Of a DNA stretch of 50,473 bases, positions 39,542 to 48,022 are shown one piece after another. The DNA lies in the NCBI GenBank assembly GCA_000405345.1, contig ASPC01000005.1:1-50473 (forward strand). Direction: 5' to 3'. The position numbers and the translations under genes are program-made. Source of the DNA: Atribacteria bacterium SCGC AAA255-N14. Its GTDB lineage: Bacteria > Atribacterota > JS1 > SB-45 > 34-128. A model generated the notes under the pieces. The model had not been told where the DNA came from. It saw only the letters and a list, made by a program, of their open reading frames with translations, and did not search any database. How positions within the stretch are numbered: position 1 is the stretch's first letter; each line of letters opens with the position of its first letter.

Positions 39542-39925
39542 ATTGTTTCACCTCCTAATATTCAATTTACAAGGTACGTAAGATATCTTTAATTTTAATC
39601 ACATTTTAACGTAACCAGATATTTATTTACATAGTATTTGAAACCGTAATAACTACATAAGAGATTGCAAGAATTTGAAATAATTACTTAAAATATTTTA
39701 ACCTGTAGAGTTTAAAAAGTCAAATAACCAAATATAGCGTGGAGCGTACAGCGTTTAGCGTATAGTATAAATCAATAAACTAAAAATGCAAAGCTAAAAA
39801 CGAAAAACCACAATTAAAAACTCAAAACTTTTTCGTGTAAAATATTTCTTTTATTGTGGAAGTCGTATTTATCCAACCCAAGTTTTACTTGAACTTGTAA
39901 TCCACAACTTGTCACTCATTACTCA
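39542..39925. repeat. recX-rny intergenic region with repeats
   Basis: No gene is seen in 384 bases. AGCGTA array (39734-39767), AAACTAAAAATGCAAAGCTAAAAACG / AAAAACCAC units (39778-39815), and CACTCATTACTCATTACTTATTACTTGTTAC units (39913-39944) that reach into the end of recX. The rny leader is about 160 bases of plain AT-rich DNA. Confidence 0.75.
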
Positions 39926-40576
39926 TTACTTATTACTTGTTACTGTATTTTTATTGTTTAGCTCATTGTAAATTTTTCTCGAAATTTCTGTTGAAAAGCC
40001 CCTTCTTAATAAAAAATTATATATTTTTTTTGGATCTATTCTAACATTTTTTATTTCGGATGATACAATCTTTTCCATTATAAGATTGTGGGCTAAGGTG
40101 AGTTCATCTATTTCTTTATATGTTTTGTCTATCACTTTTTGGATAATATCCTGTTTAATTCCTTTTGTTCTTAATTCCTGGTTTAATTTATATCTTCCTA
40201 TTGGTTTATTTTGTAATCGAAATTGTGCCCACATCTCGGCGAAGAGCTCATCGTTAATATAATTATTATCTTCTAACCAAAAAATAAGTTCAGCGATATT
40301 TTTTTCAGGATATCCTTTATTTTTTAATTTTCCGGATATTTCATATCTACTATAAATTCTCCGGGATAAAAGTCTTAATAGATATTCTTTGCCTCTTGTA
40401 GTTTTATCTTCGGAAATTATTTTATCTATTTCTTGATCAGATAATTCTTTGCCTACGTAAATATCTAATGATTTAATCGTATTTTCACTTAGTTTGTATT
40501 TTGCTTCATTATCTATATAAATAACTACTTGGCTAACATCTTTTTTATCATAATTTACAGAAATAATTTTATTTAT
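39926..40576 (-). CDS. recX: Recombination regulatory protein RecX, apparent AUA start overlapping recA
   Basis: Binds RecA filaments and limits their growth. 216 residues when read from ATA at 40576-40574, which overlaps the recA stop as ATAA, with AGAGG 9-10 nt upstream. Blocks: [56 protein letters not shown], then [17 protein letters not shown] and [24 protein letters not shown], the three helical repeats of RecX. The first ATG (40234) would cut the first repeat in half, so the longer reading is preferred; it has no ATG/GTG/TTG. The C-terminal residues are encoded by a CTTGTTACT repeat. Confidence 0.88.
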   Translation of the reverse strand: MNKIISVNYDKKDVSQVVIYIDNEAKYKLSENTIKSLDIYVGKELSDQEIDKIISEDKTTRGKEYLLRLLSRRIYSRYEISGKLKNKGYPEKNIAELIFWLEDNNYINDELFAEMWAQFRLQNKPIGRYKLNQELRTKGIKQDIIQKVIDKTYKEIDELTLAHNLIMEKIVSSEIKNVRIDPKKIYNFLLRRGFSTEISRKIYNELNNKNTVTSNK

Positions 40577-41616
40577 TTTTTTAGTACCTCTTTACTTATT
40601 CTTTTATCAAGCCCAGCGGTTGCCAATATTTTATCTTCTATCTCTTTTGCGATTTCAGGGTGTTCTTGCAGATATGTTTTAGAGTTTTCGCGTCCCTGGC
40701 CAAATTTTATATCATTAAAAGATATCCAAACTCCAGATTTTTGTAATATATTGTATTTTATACCGAGATCTATAATATCCCCTTCTTTGGATATTCCTTT
40801 ACCAAAAATTATATCGAACATTGTTTCTTTGAAGGGAGGGGCCAATTTATTTTTTACCACTTTAACCTTAGCAGTTATTCCGATATTATCTTCATCTTTT
40901 TTAATGGTTGCCTTTCTTCTGATATCCATTCTGATGCTTGAATAAAACTTGAGCGCTCTACCGCCGGGAGTAGTTTCAGGATTACCAAAAAAGACACCAA
41001 TCTTTTCTCTAATTTGGTTTACAAATACGGTTGTAGTTCTTGACTTGCTAATAATAGCAGTGAGTTTCCTTAAAGCTTGAGACATTAGTCTTGCTTGCAA
41101 TCCCATATAGGAATCTCCCATATTGCCTTCTATTTCTGCTTTAGGTACCAGGGCGGCAACTGAATCTATTACCACAACATCAACCGCGTTACTCCTAACT
41201 AAAGATTCGGCTATTTCTAAAGCCTGTTCACCGGTATCAGGTTGAGATATGATTAATTCATCTGTATTAACCCCAATATTTTTAGCATAATTCGGGTCTA
41301 AAGCGTGCTCAGCATCAATAAAAGCAGCGATACCGTTATTTTTTTGAGCTTCAGCTATAATATGTAAAGCGAGTGTAGTCTTCCCGGAGGCTTCAGGTCC
41401 AAAAATCTCTATTACTCTACCTCGTGGGACTCCACCTATTCCAAGAGCGATATCTAAGCTCAATGAACCGGTTGAAATAGTGTTACTTCCGGAAATTTTG
41501 GGGCGATCCCCTAGTTTCATTATAGAACCTTTTCCGAATCTTTGTTCAATATTCTGCATGGCAATATCTAATGCTTTTTCTCTTTCCGAGTTGTTTTGTT
41601 CTATTTTGTCTGTCAT
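40573..41616 (-). CDS. recA: Recombinase RecA
   Basis: Strand-exchange ATPase and SOS co-protease. 347 residues, complete: Walker [35 protein letters not shown], Walker [21 protein letters not shown], loop L1 [47 protein letters not shown], and a short acidic-poor C terminus. GGAG is 11 nt upstream of the ATG. No LexA box was recognised upstream. Same strand and order as recX and rny. Confidence 0.97.
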   Translation of the reverse strand: MTDKIEQNNSEREKALDIAMQNIEQRFGKGSIMKLGDRPKISGSNTISTGSLSLDIALGIGGVPRGRVIEIFGPEASGKTTLALHIIAEAQKNNGIAAFIDAEHALDPNYAKNIGVNTDELIISQPDTGEQALEIAESLVRSNAVDVVVIDSVAALVPKAEIEGNMGDSYMGLQARLMSQALRKLTAIISKSRTTTVFVNQIREKIGVFFGNPETTPGGRALKFYSSIRMDIRRKATIKKDEDNIGITAKVKVVKNKLAPPFKETMFDIIFGKGISKEGDIIDLGIKYNILQKSGVWISFNDIKFGQGRENSKTYLQEHPEIAKEIEDKILATAGLDKRISKEVLKK

Positions 41617-41682
41617 TTTTTAGTTTACTCCTTTATATTTCTTACTTATTTTAATAAATATTTTAGTAATATTTATGATTTT

Positions 41683-42255
41683 TTACTGTGTTAATAGGGG
41701 TAATTTAGCTGTTATATTATATATGGGACCATTTGGAGTTAATTTACTTTCCATGAGGTCAATACTGCCAACCTCTTGGCTAAAATTATTTACCTCAATG
41801 CTTTTTAATATTTGAATGAAATTATCCTTATCCCTAATAAATTTCACCCTTCCTATGGTTATGTGACCGGAAAAATCTTTATTTTCCCTGGGGAACCCTT
41901 TATTGAATAAATTATATTCTATAGAATTATATAGTTCATTTAATTGATTTATACCTTCTTTGATTCCTACCCATATTATTCGGGGCATCTGGTAAGTCGG
42001 AAATATTCCGATATTAGAAGATAGTCTTATAATGAATGGTCTATATTGACTGGCTATTTCTTTTAACTTTGATTTTATTAATATCGTTTGCTCTAATGAT
42101 ATGTACCCCAAAAATTTCATAGTGAGGTGTAAATTGTTTTTTTCAACCCATTTTATTTTGGTTTCAGGAACATTTAGGTTGGCTTGAAGAGATGCTAAAT
42201 ATTCTTTTATCTCCGGATTTAAATTAACAGCAATAAATGATCTTACTTTTTCCAA
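41683..42255 (-). CDS. thpR: RNA 2',3'-cyclic phosphodiesterase ThpR
   Basis: 2H phosphoesterase, formerly 2'-5' RNA ligase. 190 residues, TTG start (RSFIAVNLNPEIKEYL). Both catalytic motifs are seen: HLTMKFLG and HITIGRVK. Substrate in vivo is not known for most members. It lies between DUF4416 and recA, where Clostridia-type genomes often carry pgsA and cinA. Confidence 0.92.
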   Translation of the reverse strand: MEKVRSFIAVNLNPEIKEYLASLQANLNVPETKIKWVEKNNLHLTMKFLGYISLEQTILIKSKLKEIASQYRPFIIRLSSNIGIFPTYQMPRIIWVGIKEGINQLNELYNSIEYNLFNKGFPRENKDFSGHITIGRVKFIRDKDNFIQILKSIEVNNFSQEVGSIDLMESKLTPNGPIYNITAKLPLLTQ

Positions 42256-42340
42256 ATTTTTATAACTAACTCCCTATTGTTCTATTTATATTTTATTTAA
42301 GTTCATTGTATAGGAATTTCCTTTTTCGTAATCCCTGTTT

Positions 42341-42366
42341 TAGTAGAGGCACGGCGTGCCGTGTCT
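42341..42366. repeat. GAGGCACGGCGTGCCGTGTC palindrome
   Basis: GCACGGC-GTGCCGTG: a G+C-rich self-complementary element in the thpR-DUF4416 spacer, followed by ACTAACGACTATTTACTAACGACTAA (42375-42400), the inverse of the TAGTCGTTAGTGAA modules seen after mtaB and infB. Confidence 0.7.
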
Positions 42367-42380
42367 TCTTTTACTAACGA

Positions 42381-42947
42381 CTATTTACTAACGACTAATT
42401 TATCTCTTAGTTGTAATTTGTATTTCTGCCTGACTGAATTTAAAAAAAATATATATTTATCGGTTTTATAATTGGGATAGGTGTACTCACAAGTAACAAA
42501 TGATTTATTTATAAATCTAAGAGTAATTTCAGCATATATCCCTTGATTAAGGTAAATTCTGGATGGTCCATTTTTAGTACTGGCCAGAATATATTTATCC
42601 AGGGTAATATACCCCGGATCAAGATTTATCTTTCGTTTATGGCAGGGCATATTTTTTTTGATATTTTCTTTACCAAAATTACTTTCCAAATCATTGGTTA
42701 TTATTTTAATTTCAGCAAGCTCATCTTGCCTAATCAGAGTGGAAAAGGAAAATAGCTTTTGCATTAATTTTTTGCCAAATTCTTCTTCATAATAATCGGT
42801 AAAATTAAAAGGCTGAACATTGCTCTCGATATCAACTTCTCCGAACCTTTTTATTAATTTCTCTTTATATAGGTCAAATAGATTTTTATCTGAGGTGAAC
42901 ATACTTATTATAAGTTTGGCTGGTTTTGGTAAAGACATTTTTCCCAC
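42381..42947 (-). CDS. DUF4416 family protein
   Basis: Conserved protein of unknown function, about 188 residues, probably cytoplasmic. Recognisable family features: N-terminal PKPAKLIISMFTSD, KLIKRFGEVDIES, PFNFTDYYEEEFG, RRKINLDPGYITLDKYILASTKN (here KRKINLDPGYITL), RIYLNQGIYAEITLRF and the end motif TYPNYKTDKYIFFLNSVR. GTG start, or ATG three codons in (42938). Its place among rodZ, thpR and recA is suggestive of a housekeeping role, but I can assign no reaction. Confidence 0.85.
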   Translation of the reverse strand: MGKMSLPKPAKLIISMFTSDKNLFDLYKEKLIKRFGEVDIESNVQPFNFTDYYEEEFGKKLMQKLFSFSTLIRQDELAEIKIITNDLESNFGKENIKKNMPCHKRKINLDPGYITLDKYILASTKNGPSRIYLNQGIYAEITLRFINKSFVTCEYTYPNYKTDKYIFFLNSVRQKYKLQLRDKLVVSK

Positions 42948-43037
42948 TGGTTTAACATATCCCTAATTCTTCTTTTTGTGTTAAGTTTTCATATCCTGCC
43001 TGGGAGTAACCCACTTAGCCGGTCATACCTAAAAATA

Positions 43038-43877
43038 TTAAATATTCTTTGCAGGGATAAAATTATATTTTAAAAGATAATTATCAATAGTTCCTTTGCT
43101 AATTTCAATCGATTCATCATCATAATATGTTTCAATTTTAGTCGGATATTCAGTTATAATTTCTAAGCTTTGGTCGGTTTCCCAAAAAAATTCTTCTCCT
43201 TCAAATAATATTCCTTCAAATATTATTTTATCTTCGGAAAGAATTTTTACCCAAGTTTTGTTACTTGCTATCAATTTTAGAATAGGTAATTTTTCAGCTA
43301 AAACACTATCCTGCGTCGAAGATTCTGCGATAATAGCTTCTGCTTCCGATTTAGTAAGTTCTTCAGCTAAAGTGCTTATATCGTTCTCTTTTTCCTCAAT
43401 ATTTATACCAGTTTCGCTTCCGATTTCAGGCGAAGGAACCGGGAAATCCTGAGCCTCTTTAAGAGAACGGCTTAATAGAAGCAATCCAATAAAGATTATA
43501 ATGAGAAAGCCAGATAAGTAAACATACTTAACAGGAAGGAAAAACCTTTTTTTATCAAACATAGATCTATCTTTCGTTTTAAGGTAGATATTTTCTTTTT
43601 TAGTTTCTTTTATAACAGATTTCTGTTTTTCCAAATTATTATAAGTTTGAATTATTTGATTAATATTTTCTTCATCTATATCTAGATATTTACTATAATT
43701 TCTCAAATAACCAACAATATAAGTTTTGCCGGGAATTAAATCAATATTGCCTTCTTCAAGTGCTTGCAAATATTTTTTACGTATCTTTAAATCCTTCTCT
43801 ACTTCAGTTAAAGAAATTCCCTTTGCTTCCCTTCTCTCTCTTAAGAAATTTCCAATATCTTTCATTTGATTAAACAT
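43038..43877 (-). CDS. rodZ: RodZ-like membrane protein with N-terminal helix-turn-helix
   Basis: Cytoskeleton-linked shape factor family (YmfM/RodZ). 279 residues: HTH_25 domain (about 5-75, GNFLRERREAKGISLTEVEKDLKIRKKYLQALEEGNIDLIPGKTYIVGYLRNYSKYL), one transmembrane helix at about 123-143, a Glu/Ser-rich extracytoplasmic linker, and a C-terminal DUF4115 beta domain (about 200-275, ASNKTWVKILSEDKIIFEGILFEGEEFFWE). In Firmicutes this gene lies between ftsK and recA, matching the restored order here. Confidence 0.9.
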   Translation of the reverse strand: MFNQMKDIGNFLRERREAKGISLTEVEKDLKIRKKYLQALEEGNIDLIPGKTYIVGYLRNYSKYLDIDEENINQIIQTYNNLEKQKSVIKETKKENIYLKTKDRSMFDKKRFFLPVKYVYLSGFLIIIFIGLLLLSRSLKEAQDFPVPSPEIGSETGINIEEKENDISTLAEELTKSEAEAIIAESSTQDSVLAEKLPILKLIASNKTWVKILSEDKIIFEGILFEGEEFFWETDQSLEIITEYPTKIETYYDDESIEISKGTIDNYLLKYNFIPAKNI

Positions 43878-44148
43878 TTCTCCTTTTTCGGAAATTGTGT
43901 TATTTTTTATATTATATACCTAAAACATTTCATGGTCGAGTTATTCTTAATATTTTTTTATTTAAAAATCAAAAGTGGACTACCGAAAAACAATAAAAAG
44001 ATATAATCTTGAACTAAATTCCAAAGAGAAAACAGGTAGAGTATATTTAAAATAAGAATGAGTTAAAAATATCTTTTCTTTTTTTTAAGATTCTTTCCTC
44101 TTTTCTATTTTATTTTTCATCCTGATTTTTTCTCCACTTCTTATTCCC
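43878..44148. other. rodZ-add spacer, nothing recognised
   Basis: 271 bases of AT-rich DNA between adenosine deaminase and rodZ (both minus). None of the AGCGTA or AATTGG modules is present, in contrast to most other spacers. GGAGA lies before the rodZ ATG. Confidence 0.6.
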
Positions 44149-45204
44149 TTACTTTTTAAAATATTTATATATCAGCTCTTCCCATTCTTTATTAAAAGTT
44201 CCCCTCATTGAATCTTTCTCTTTATCAGACATAAAAGAAGCTCTGATAGAATTTAAATTAATCTTTCTTATCTCTTCTAAACTAAATCCGAACCTTTGAA
44301 CTAAAACTAAATATTCATTGGTAATCGAAGTGTCAAACATAGTAGGATCATCAGAATTAATTGTTACCATTAACCCATCTTGAAAATAATTTCTAATGGG
44401 ATGTTCTTTGAATGTTTTACAAACCTGAGTCTTGATATTGCTTACTACGCACACTTCTAATGGTATCTGTCTTTCTTTAAGATAATCAATCAATCGAGGG
44501 TCTTCATAAGCCCTTAATCCATGACCTATTCGCTCTGTCTCAAGTTTATCAAGGGCTGCCCAGATAGACTTGGCTCCTGCTGCTTCACCCGCATGGGCAG
44601 TAAGCCGAAAACCCCGGTTTCTGGCTTCCCGATATACTTTAGTAAAGAGGCCTGCTGGAAATAACTTCTCACTACCTCCTAAACCAATACCTATAAGCCC
44701 CAGACCTAAATAAACGGCTAATTCTTTTAGCAAGCCCATACCCATACGTGGACCATAATCCCTTCCTAGGTCTACAATCAATTCACTCCGAATTCCAAAA
44801 TCATCAAAAGCTTTTTTCTTGCCCTTAATCAAACTTTCGGTTATTCCACAAGCGGATAATTTTTTATTTCTGAAGGTAAAATCCCGCGGAGAGTAAAAAG
44901 CTTCTACATATTTCACATTTTGTTGACTCAAGCTCTGCAGAACCTGGTAAGCTAATTCTTCAAAATCCTCATATTCAGTAATAAAACTGTTCTTCCATAA
45001 CCAAACTTTAATAAATTGAGTAAAATTAGAATAGACCAGACGTTTTTTAAGGTCTCCCAGATTCTTCAGGGAGTTATCCTTACCTCTCTTTTGGATAAAA
45101 TTTAATAAGGTGGGCAAAGGGATTGCTCCTTCTAAGTGAAGATGCAGCTCAACTTTGGGTATTTTCAATATAAATGGTTCTAATCTTTCTGAAAGTTCTA
45201 TCAT
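44149..45204 (-). CDS. add: Adenosine deaminase
   Basis: Converts adenosine to inosine. 351 residues of the amidohydrolase superfamily: metal ligands in KVELHLHLEGA, the TAHAGEAAG motif with catalytic Glu, ERIGHGLRA, CVVSNIKTQV and the metal Asp in NSDDPTMFDT. Last gene of the BMP-ABC-ahcY-add operon on the same strand. It can pull SAH hydrolysis forward by removing adenosine, and use imported adenosine. Ribo- or deoxyribo-preference cannot be read from sequence. Confidence 0.93.
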   Translation of the reverse strand: MIELSERLEPFILKIPKVELHLHLEGAIPLPTLLNFIQKRGKDNSLKNLGDLKKRLVYSNFTQFIKVWLWKNSFITEYEDFEELAYQVLQSLSQQNVKYVEAFYSPRDFTFRNKKLSACGITESLIKGKKKAFDDFGIRSELIVDLGRDYGPRMGMGLLKELAVYLGLGLIGIGLGGSEKLFPAGLFTKVYREARNRGFRLTAHAGEAAGAKSIWAALDKLETERIGHGLRAYEDPRLIDYLKERQIPLEVCVVSNIKTQVCKTFKEHPIRNYFQDGLMVTINSDDPTMFDTSITNEYLVLVQRFGFSLEEIRKINLNSIRASFMSDKEKDSMRGTFNKEWEELIYKYFKK

Positions 45205-45241
45205 ATTATTAAGAATTCATATTCCTATCCTTTTCAATCTT

Positions 45242-45306
45242 TCACAAATCTGCTTCTCCTAAACCAAAGTAATGTCCAATTTCATGAATAATTACTTTTT
45301 TTAATT
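45242..45306 (-). pseudogene. Zincin-like metallopeptidase remnant (PF06262-like), C-terminal piece
   Basis: The frame reads KVIIHEIGHYFGLGEADL and then TGA. HEIGHYFGLGEADL is the zinc motif (HExxH plus downstream acidic residue) of the small zincin-like metallopeptidases. The rest of the gene (about 100 residues upstream) is gone, replaced by a group II intron fragment that ends at 45307. Non-functional. Confidence 0.72.
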
Positions 45307-45566
45307 ATAGACCCCGGGGAAGCCAATATATACTCACATATCACATATACTGGTGTTGTTTTCTACTCGGTTCACAGTATCAACCTTCCCAATCGGAATT
45401 TCGAGGCCCTATCCCTTCAACTTTCGCTTTTGACCTACTACCTTGCTATCTATGCTTAATGCAATAAGTTACCCTATTTTGCCCAAGACTCGCTATGAAT
45501 GGTTCGCTAAACCTTATTCATTAGTGGTATCACTCCACTATATGATGCATCCTTAGCTTGGTGCAA
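45307..45566 (-). mobile_element. Degenerate 5' fragment of a second group II intron
   Basis: The minus strand aligns with domain I of the intact intron at 20431: start TTGCACC / GTGCGGCC, ATCATATA, AAGGTAGYAGG, AAAGCG, GTTGAAGGGAT, ATTGGGAAGG and the identical 16-mer CTTCCCCGGGGTCTAT. After that 16-mer homology stops and the zincin remnant begins, so the ORF and domains II-VI have been deleted. It starts 19 bases after the ahcY stop. Divergence from the intact copy is high, so it is an older, different lineage. Confidence 0.8.
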
Positions 45567-45584
45567 AAACTGTCCCTTTTTTCT

Positions 45585-46850
45585 TTAAATTTTCCATCCC
45601 TGAAGATATCTTTTTTGCTCTGGGGTAAGCTCATCAATCTCTATACCAGAAGCTTCCAACATTAATATGGCTACTTTTTTATCTATATCCTCTGGAACTC
45701 TATAGAGTTTGTTTTCCAGTTCTTTATAATGATCATTAATATATTTTATAGAAAGGGCCTGTAAGGCAAAGGATAAATCCATAATCTCTATCGGATGACC
45801 ATCTCCAGCAGAAATATTAACCAGACTTCCTTGAGCCAGTAAATAGATTCTTCGACCATCTTTTAAAATATATTCATCGATATTTTTTCTTACTTCATTT
45901 TTCTTTATAGACAACTCTTTTAAATCTCTTTTAGAAATTTCACCATCAAAATGTCCTGCGTTGGCAAGGATAGCTTTATCTTTCATCTTCTCTATATGTT
46001 TTTTTACTAATACATTTTTATTTCCGGTAGCAGTGATAAATATATCTGCATAAGGGACAGCTTTTTCTAATTTCATAACCTTAAAACCCTCCATCCGGGC
46101 CTCGATAGCATGAACAGGATTTATCTCCGTAATTATTACTTCGGCACCCAACCCCCGACCTCGGGAGACAATGCCTTTGCCACACCAACCATATCCTATT
46201 ACTACCACAGTCTTACCAGCAATATTAAGATTGGTAGTCCTCATAATGGCATCCCAGACCGATTGACCAGTGCCATAACGGTTATCAAAGAGATATTTCA
46301 TGTAGGCATCATTTACCCTTATCACCGGGAAAGCAAGCTTACCCTCTCTTTCCAAGGCTTGCAGTCTTATTATCCCTGAAGTAGTCTCCTCAGCTGCTCC
46401 TAAAATATTTTTTTGCAATTCTTTTCTTTCAGTAGAAACTATAGAAACTAACTCTGCGCCATCATCTATAATAAGATGGGGCTTAATATCCAAAACTCGA
46501 TTCAAATAATGTCTAAAAATATCCTCTGGAACACCATATTGAGCATAGACTTTTATTCCTTCTTCCGCTAAAGCTGCCGTTACTTCATCCTTGGTAGAAT
46601 AGGGATTGCTTCCGGCAATTGCCACCTCAGCACCCCCGCACTTCATCACCAGGGCTAGATAAGCACCCTTGGCCTCCAGATGAACACTAATAGCTATCCT
46701 CTTATCCTGAAATGGTTTTTCTTTAATAAATTGATTTTTTATGGTATTTAAAATTGGCATATGTTGACTGACCCAATTAATTCTCATCCTTCCTTCGGTA
46801 GCCAGAGAAATATCTTTTATCTCATAATTAGAATTCATATTTATTATCAT
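45585..46850 (-). CDS. ahcY: Adenosylhomocysteinase (SAH hydrolase)
   Basis: Splits S-adenosylhomocysteine into homocysteine and adenosine (NAD-dependent). 421 residues, the shorter bacterial/archaeal form. Blocks: INWVSQHMPILN, AVHLEAKGAYL-like ISVHLEAKGAYLALVM, GSNPYSTKDEVTAALAEEGI, NDAYMKYLFDNRYGTGQSVWDAIMRTTN, NAD site GKTVVVIGYGWCGKGIVSRGRGLGAEV, NAGHFDGEI and GDGHPIEIMDLSFALQALS. It follows permease 2 and precedes adenosine deaminase, linking methyl-cycle SAH removal to nucleoside handling. Confidence 0.95.
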   Translation of the reverse strand: MIINMNSNYEIKDISLATEGRMRINWVSQHMPILNTIKNQFIKEKPFQDKRIAISVHLEAKGAYLALVMKCGGAEVAIAGSNPYSTKDEVTAALAEEGIKVYAQYGVPEDIFRHYLNRVLDIKPHLIIDDGAELVSIVSTERKELQKNILGAAEETTSGIIRLQALEREGKLAFPVIRVNDAYMKYLFDNRYGTGQSVWDAIMRTTNLNIAGKTVVVIGYGWCGKGIVSRGRGLGAEVIITEINPVHAIEARMEGFKVMKLEKAVPYADIFITATGNKNVLVKKHIEKMKDKAILANAGHFDGEISKRDLKELSIKKNEVRKNIDEYILKDGRRIYLLAQGSLVNISAGDGHPIEIMDLSFALQALSIKYINDHYKELENKLYRVPEDIDKKVAILMLEASGIEIDELTPEQKRYLQGWKI

Positions 46851-47071
46851 TATCTCCTCATTTTAGATTATGCCTTTCATAAAACTCTGAAACCTTTATT
46901 TCTATATTTAAGCAAATAATTGAGTAATCTGAATTTGATTTTATCTCCATCTACCTTTTACAGTTTTAAATGATATAGTTATTGGATATACTTTTAATAA
47001 ATATATTAAATAAAATATAAATAATTATTATAAAAAACTAATAAAATAATAAAAATCAATTTTTCTAATCT
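46851..47071. other. Permease 2-ahcY spacer, nothing recognised
   Basis: 221 very AT-rich bases; GAGGAG precedes the ahcY ATG. No repeat module, hairpin or promoter is clear. Confidence 0.6.
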
Positions 47072-48022
47072 TCAACTTTCTTTTTTATAAGGTATTCCAT
47101 CAGCTGCTGGTGCAATTGCTCGACCCACAAAACCAATTAGGGCACCTAGTGTTAGCAAATATGGAAGTGATAGGTAAAAACCTAGAGGAATTATTTTTGC
47201 AAAACCACTTACTGTACTTTGAAGTAATAATTGTAGTACCTGTGCAAAAGCAAAAATTATTGCTGCACCCAATGCCCCAAATGGTGTCCATTTACCGAAT
47301 ATCATTGCAGCAAGTCCTATAAAACCTTTACCCATAGCCATTGAGTTAGTGAAAGAAGAGAGTGTTCCTAATGAAAGTGCCATTCCACCAAAAGCTGCAA
47401 ATATACTTCCTAAAATCACCGAAAACCATTTTATCTTGAGGACATTGACCCCCAGAGTTTCTGCAGCCCTAGGATTTTCTCCAACCGCGCGAATTCTTAA
47501 TCCAATTACTGTATAGTACAAAACAAAATGCAAAATAACAACAAGAATTAACGAAAACCAAACAAATATCGTAAGTTCCGCAAATCCACCTAAAATAGGG
47601 ATATTTTTTAAAAATATAAGATGAATTTTATTTGCTGCTGCTCCAAAATAAGGGGCAGGAGGTGAATAGCCGGTAGTTTTAAAAATTAACTCAAGTAAAT
47701 AAGTAACAATTCCCATGGCCATAACATTTATTGCAACACCAGAAACGATCTGATTACCGGCCCAATTTACGGTAATGTACGCATGAAGAATGCCAAGTAA
47801 AATACCTATTCCGATACCCCAGAGCAGTCCAATCCAAGGACTTCCTGATACGAATGCTCCCCAAACACCGAAGAAGGCAGCAAATCGCATCATGCCTTCC
47901 AGAGCAATGTTTACAACACCAGCATTTTCTGAAATTAAACCACCTAAGGCCGCAAAGAGAATTGGTGCAGCATAATCTAATGTTTGTGCAATGGAATCGT
48001 TTAAAAGAGAAATATTGTTCAT
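47072..48022 (-). CDS. ABC nucleoside transporter permease 2 (NupQ-like)
   Basis: BPD_transp_2 family membrane protein, 316 residues, about 8-9 helices: AAPILFAALGGLISENAGVVNIALEGMM (family signature), SGVAINVMAMGIVTYLLE, IRAVGENPRAAETLGVNVLKIKWFSVILGSIFAAFGG and GFIGLAAMIFGKWTPFGAL. Start overlaps the permease 1 stop by four bases (ATGA), GGAGGTG upstream. It forms the membrane channel with permease 1. Confidence 0.94.
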   Translation of the reverse strand: MNNISLLNDSIAQTLDYAAPILFAALGGLISENAGVVNIALEGMMRFAAFFGVWGAFVSGSPWIGLLWGIGIGILLGILHAYITVNWAGNQIVSGVAINVMAMGIVTYLLELIFKTTGYSPPAPYFGAAANKIHLIFLKNIPILGGFAELTIFVWFSLILVVILHFVLYYTVIGLRIRAVGENPRAAETLGVNVLKIKWFSVILGSIFAAFGGMALSLGTLSSFTNSMAMGKGFIGLAAMIFGKWTPFGALGAAIIFAFAQVLQLLLQSTVSGFAKIIPLGFYLSLPYLLTLGALIGFVGRAIAPAADGIPYKKES

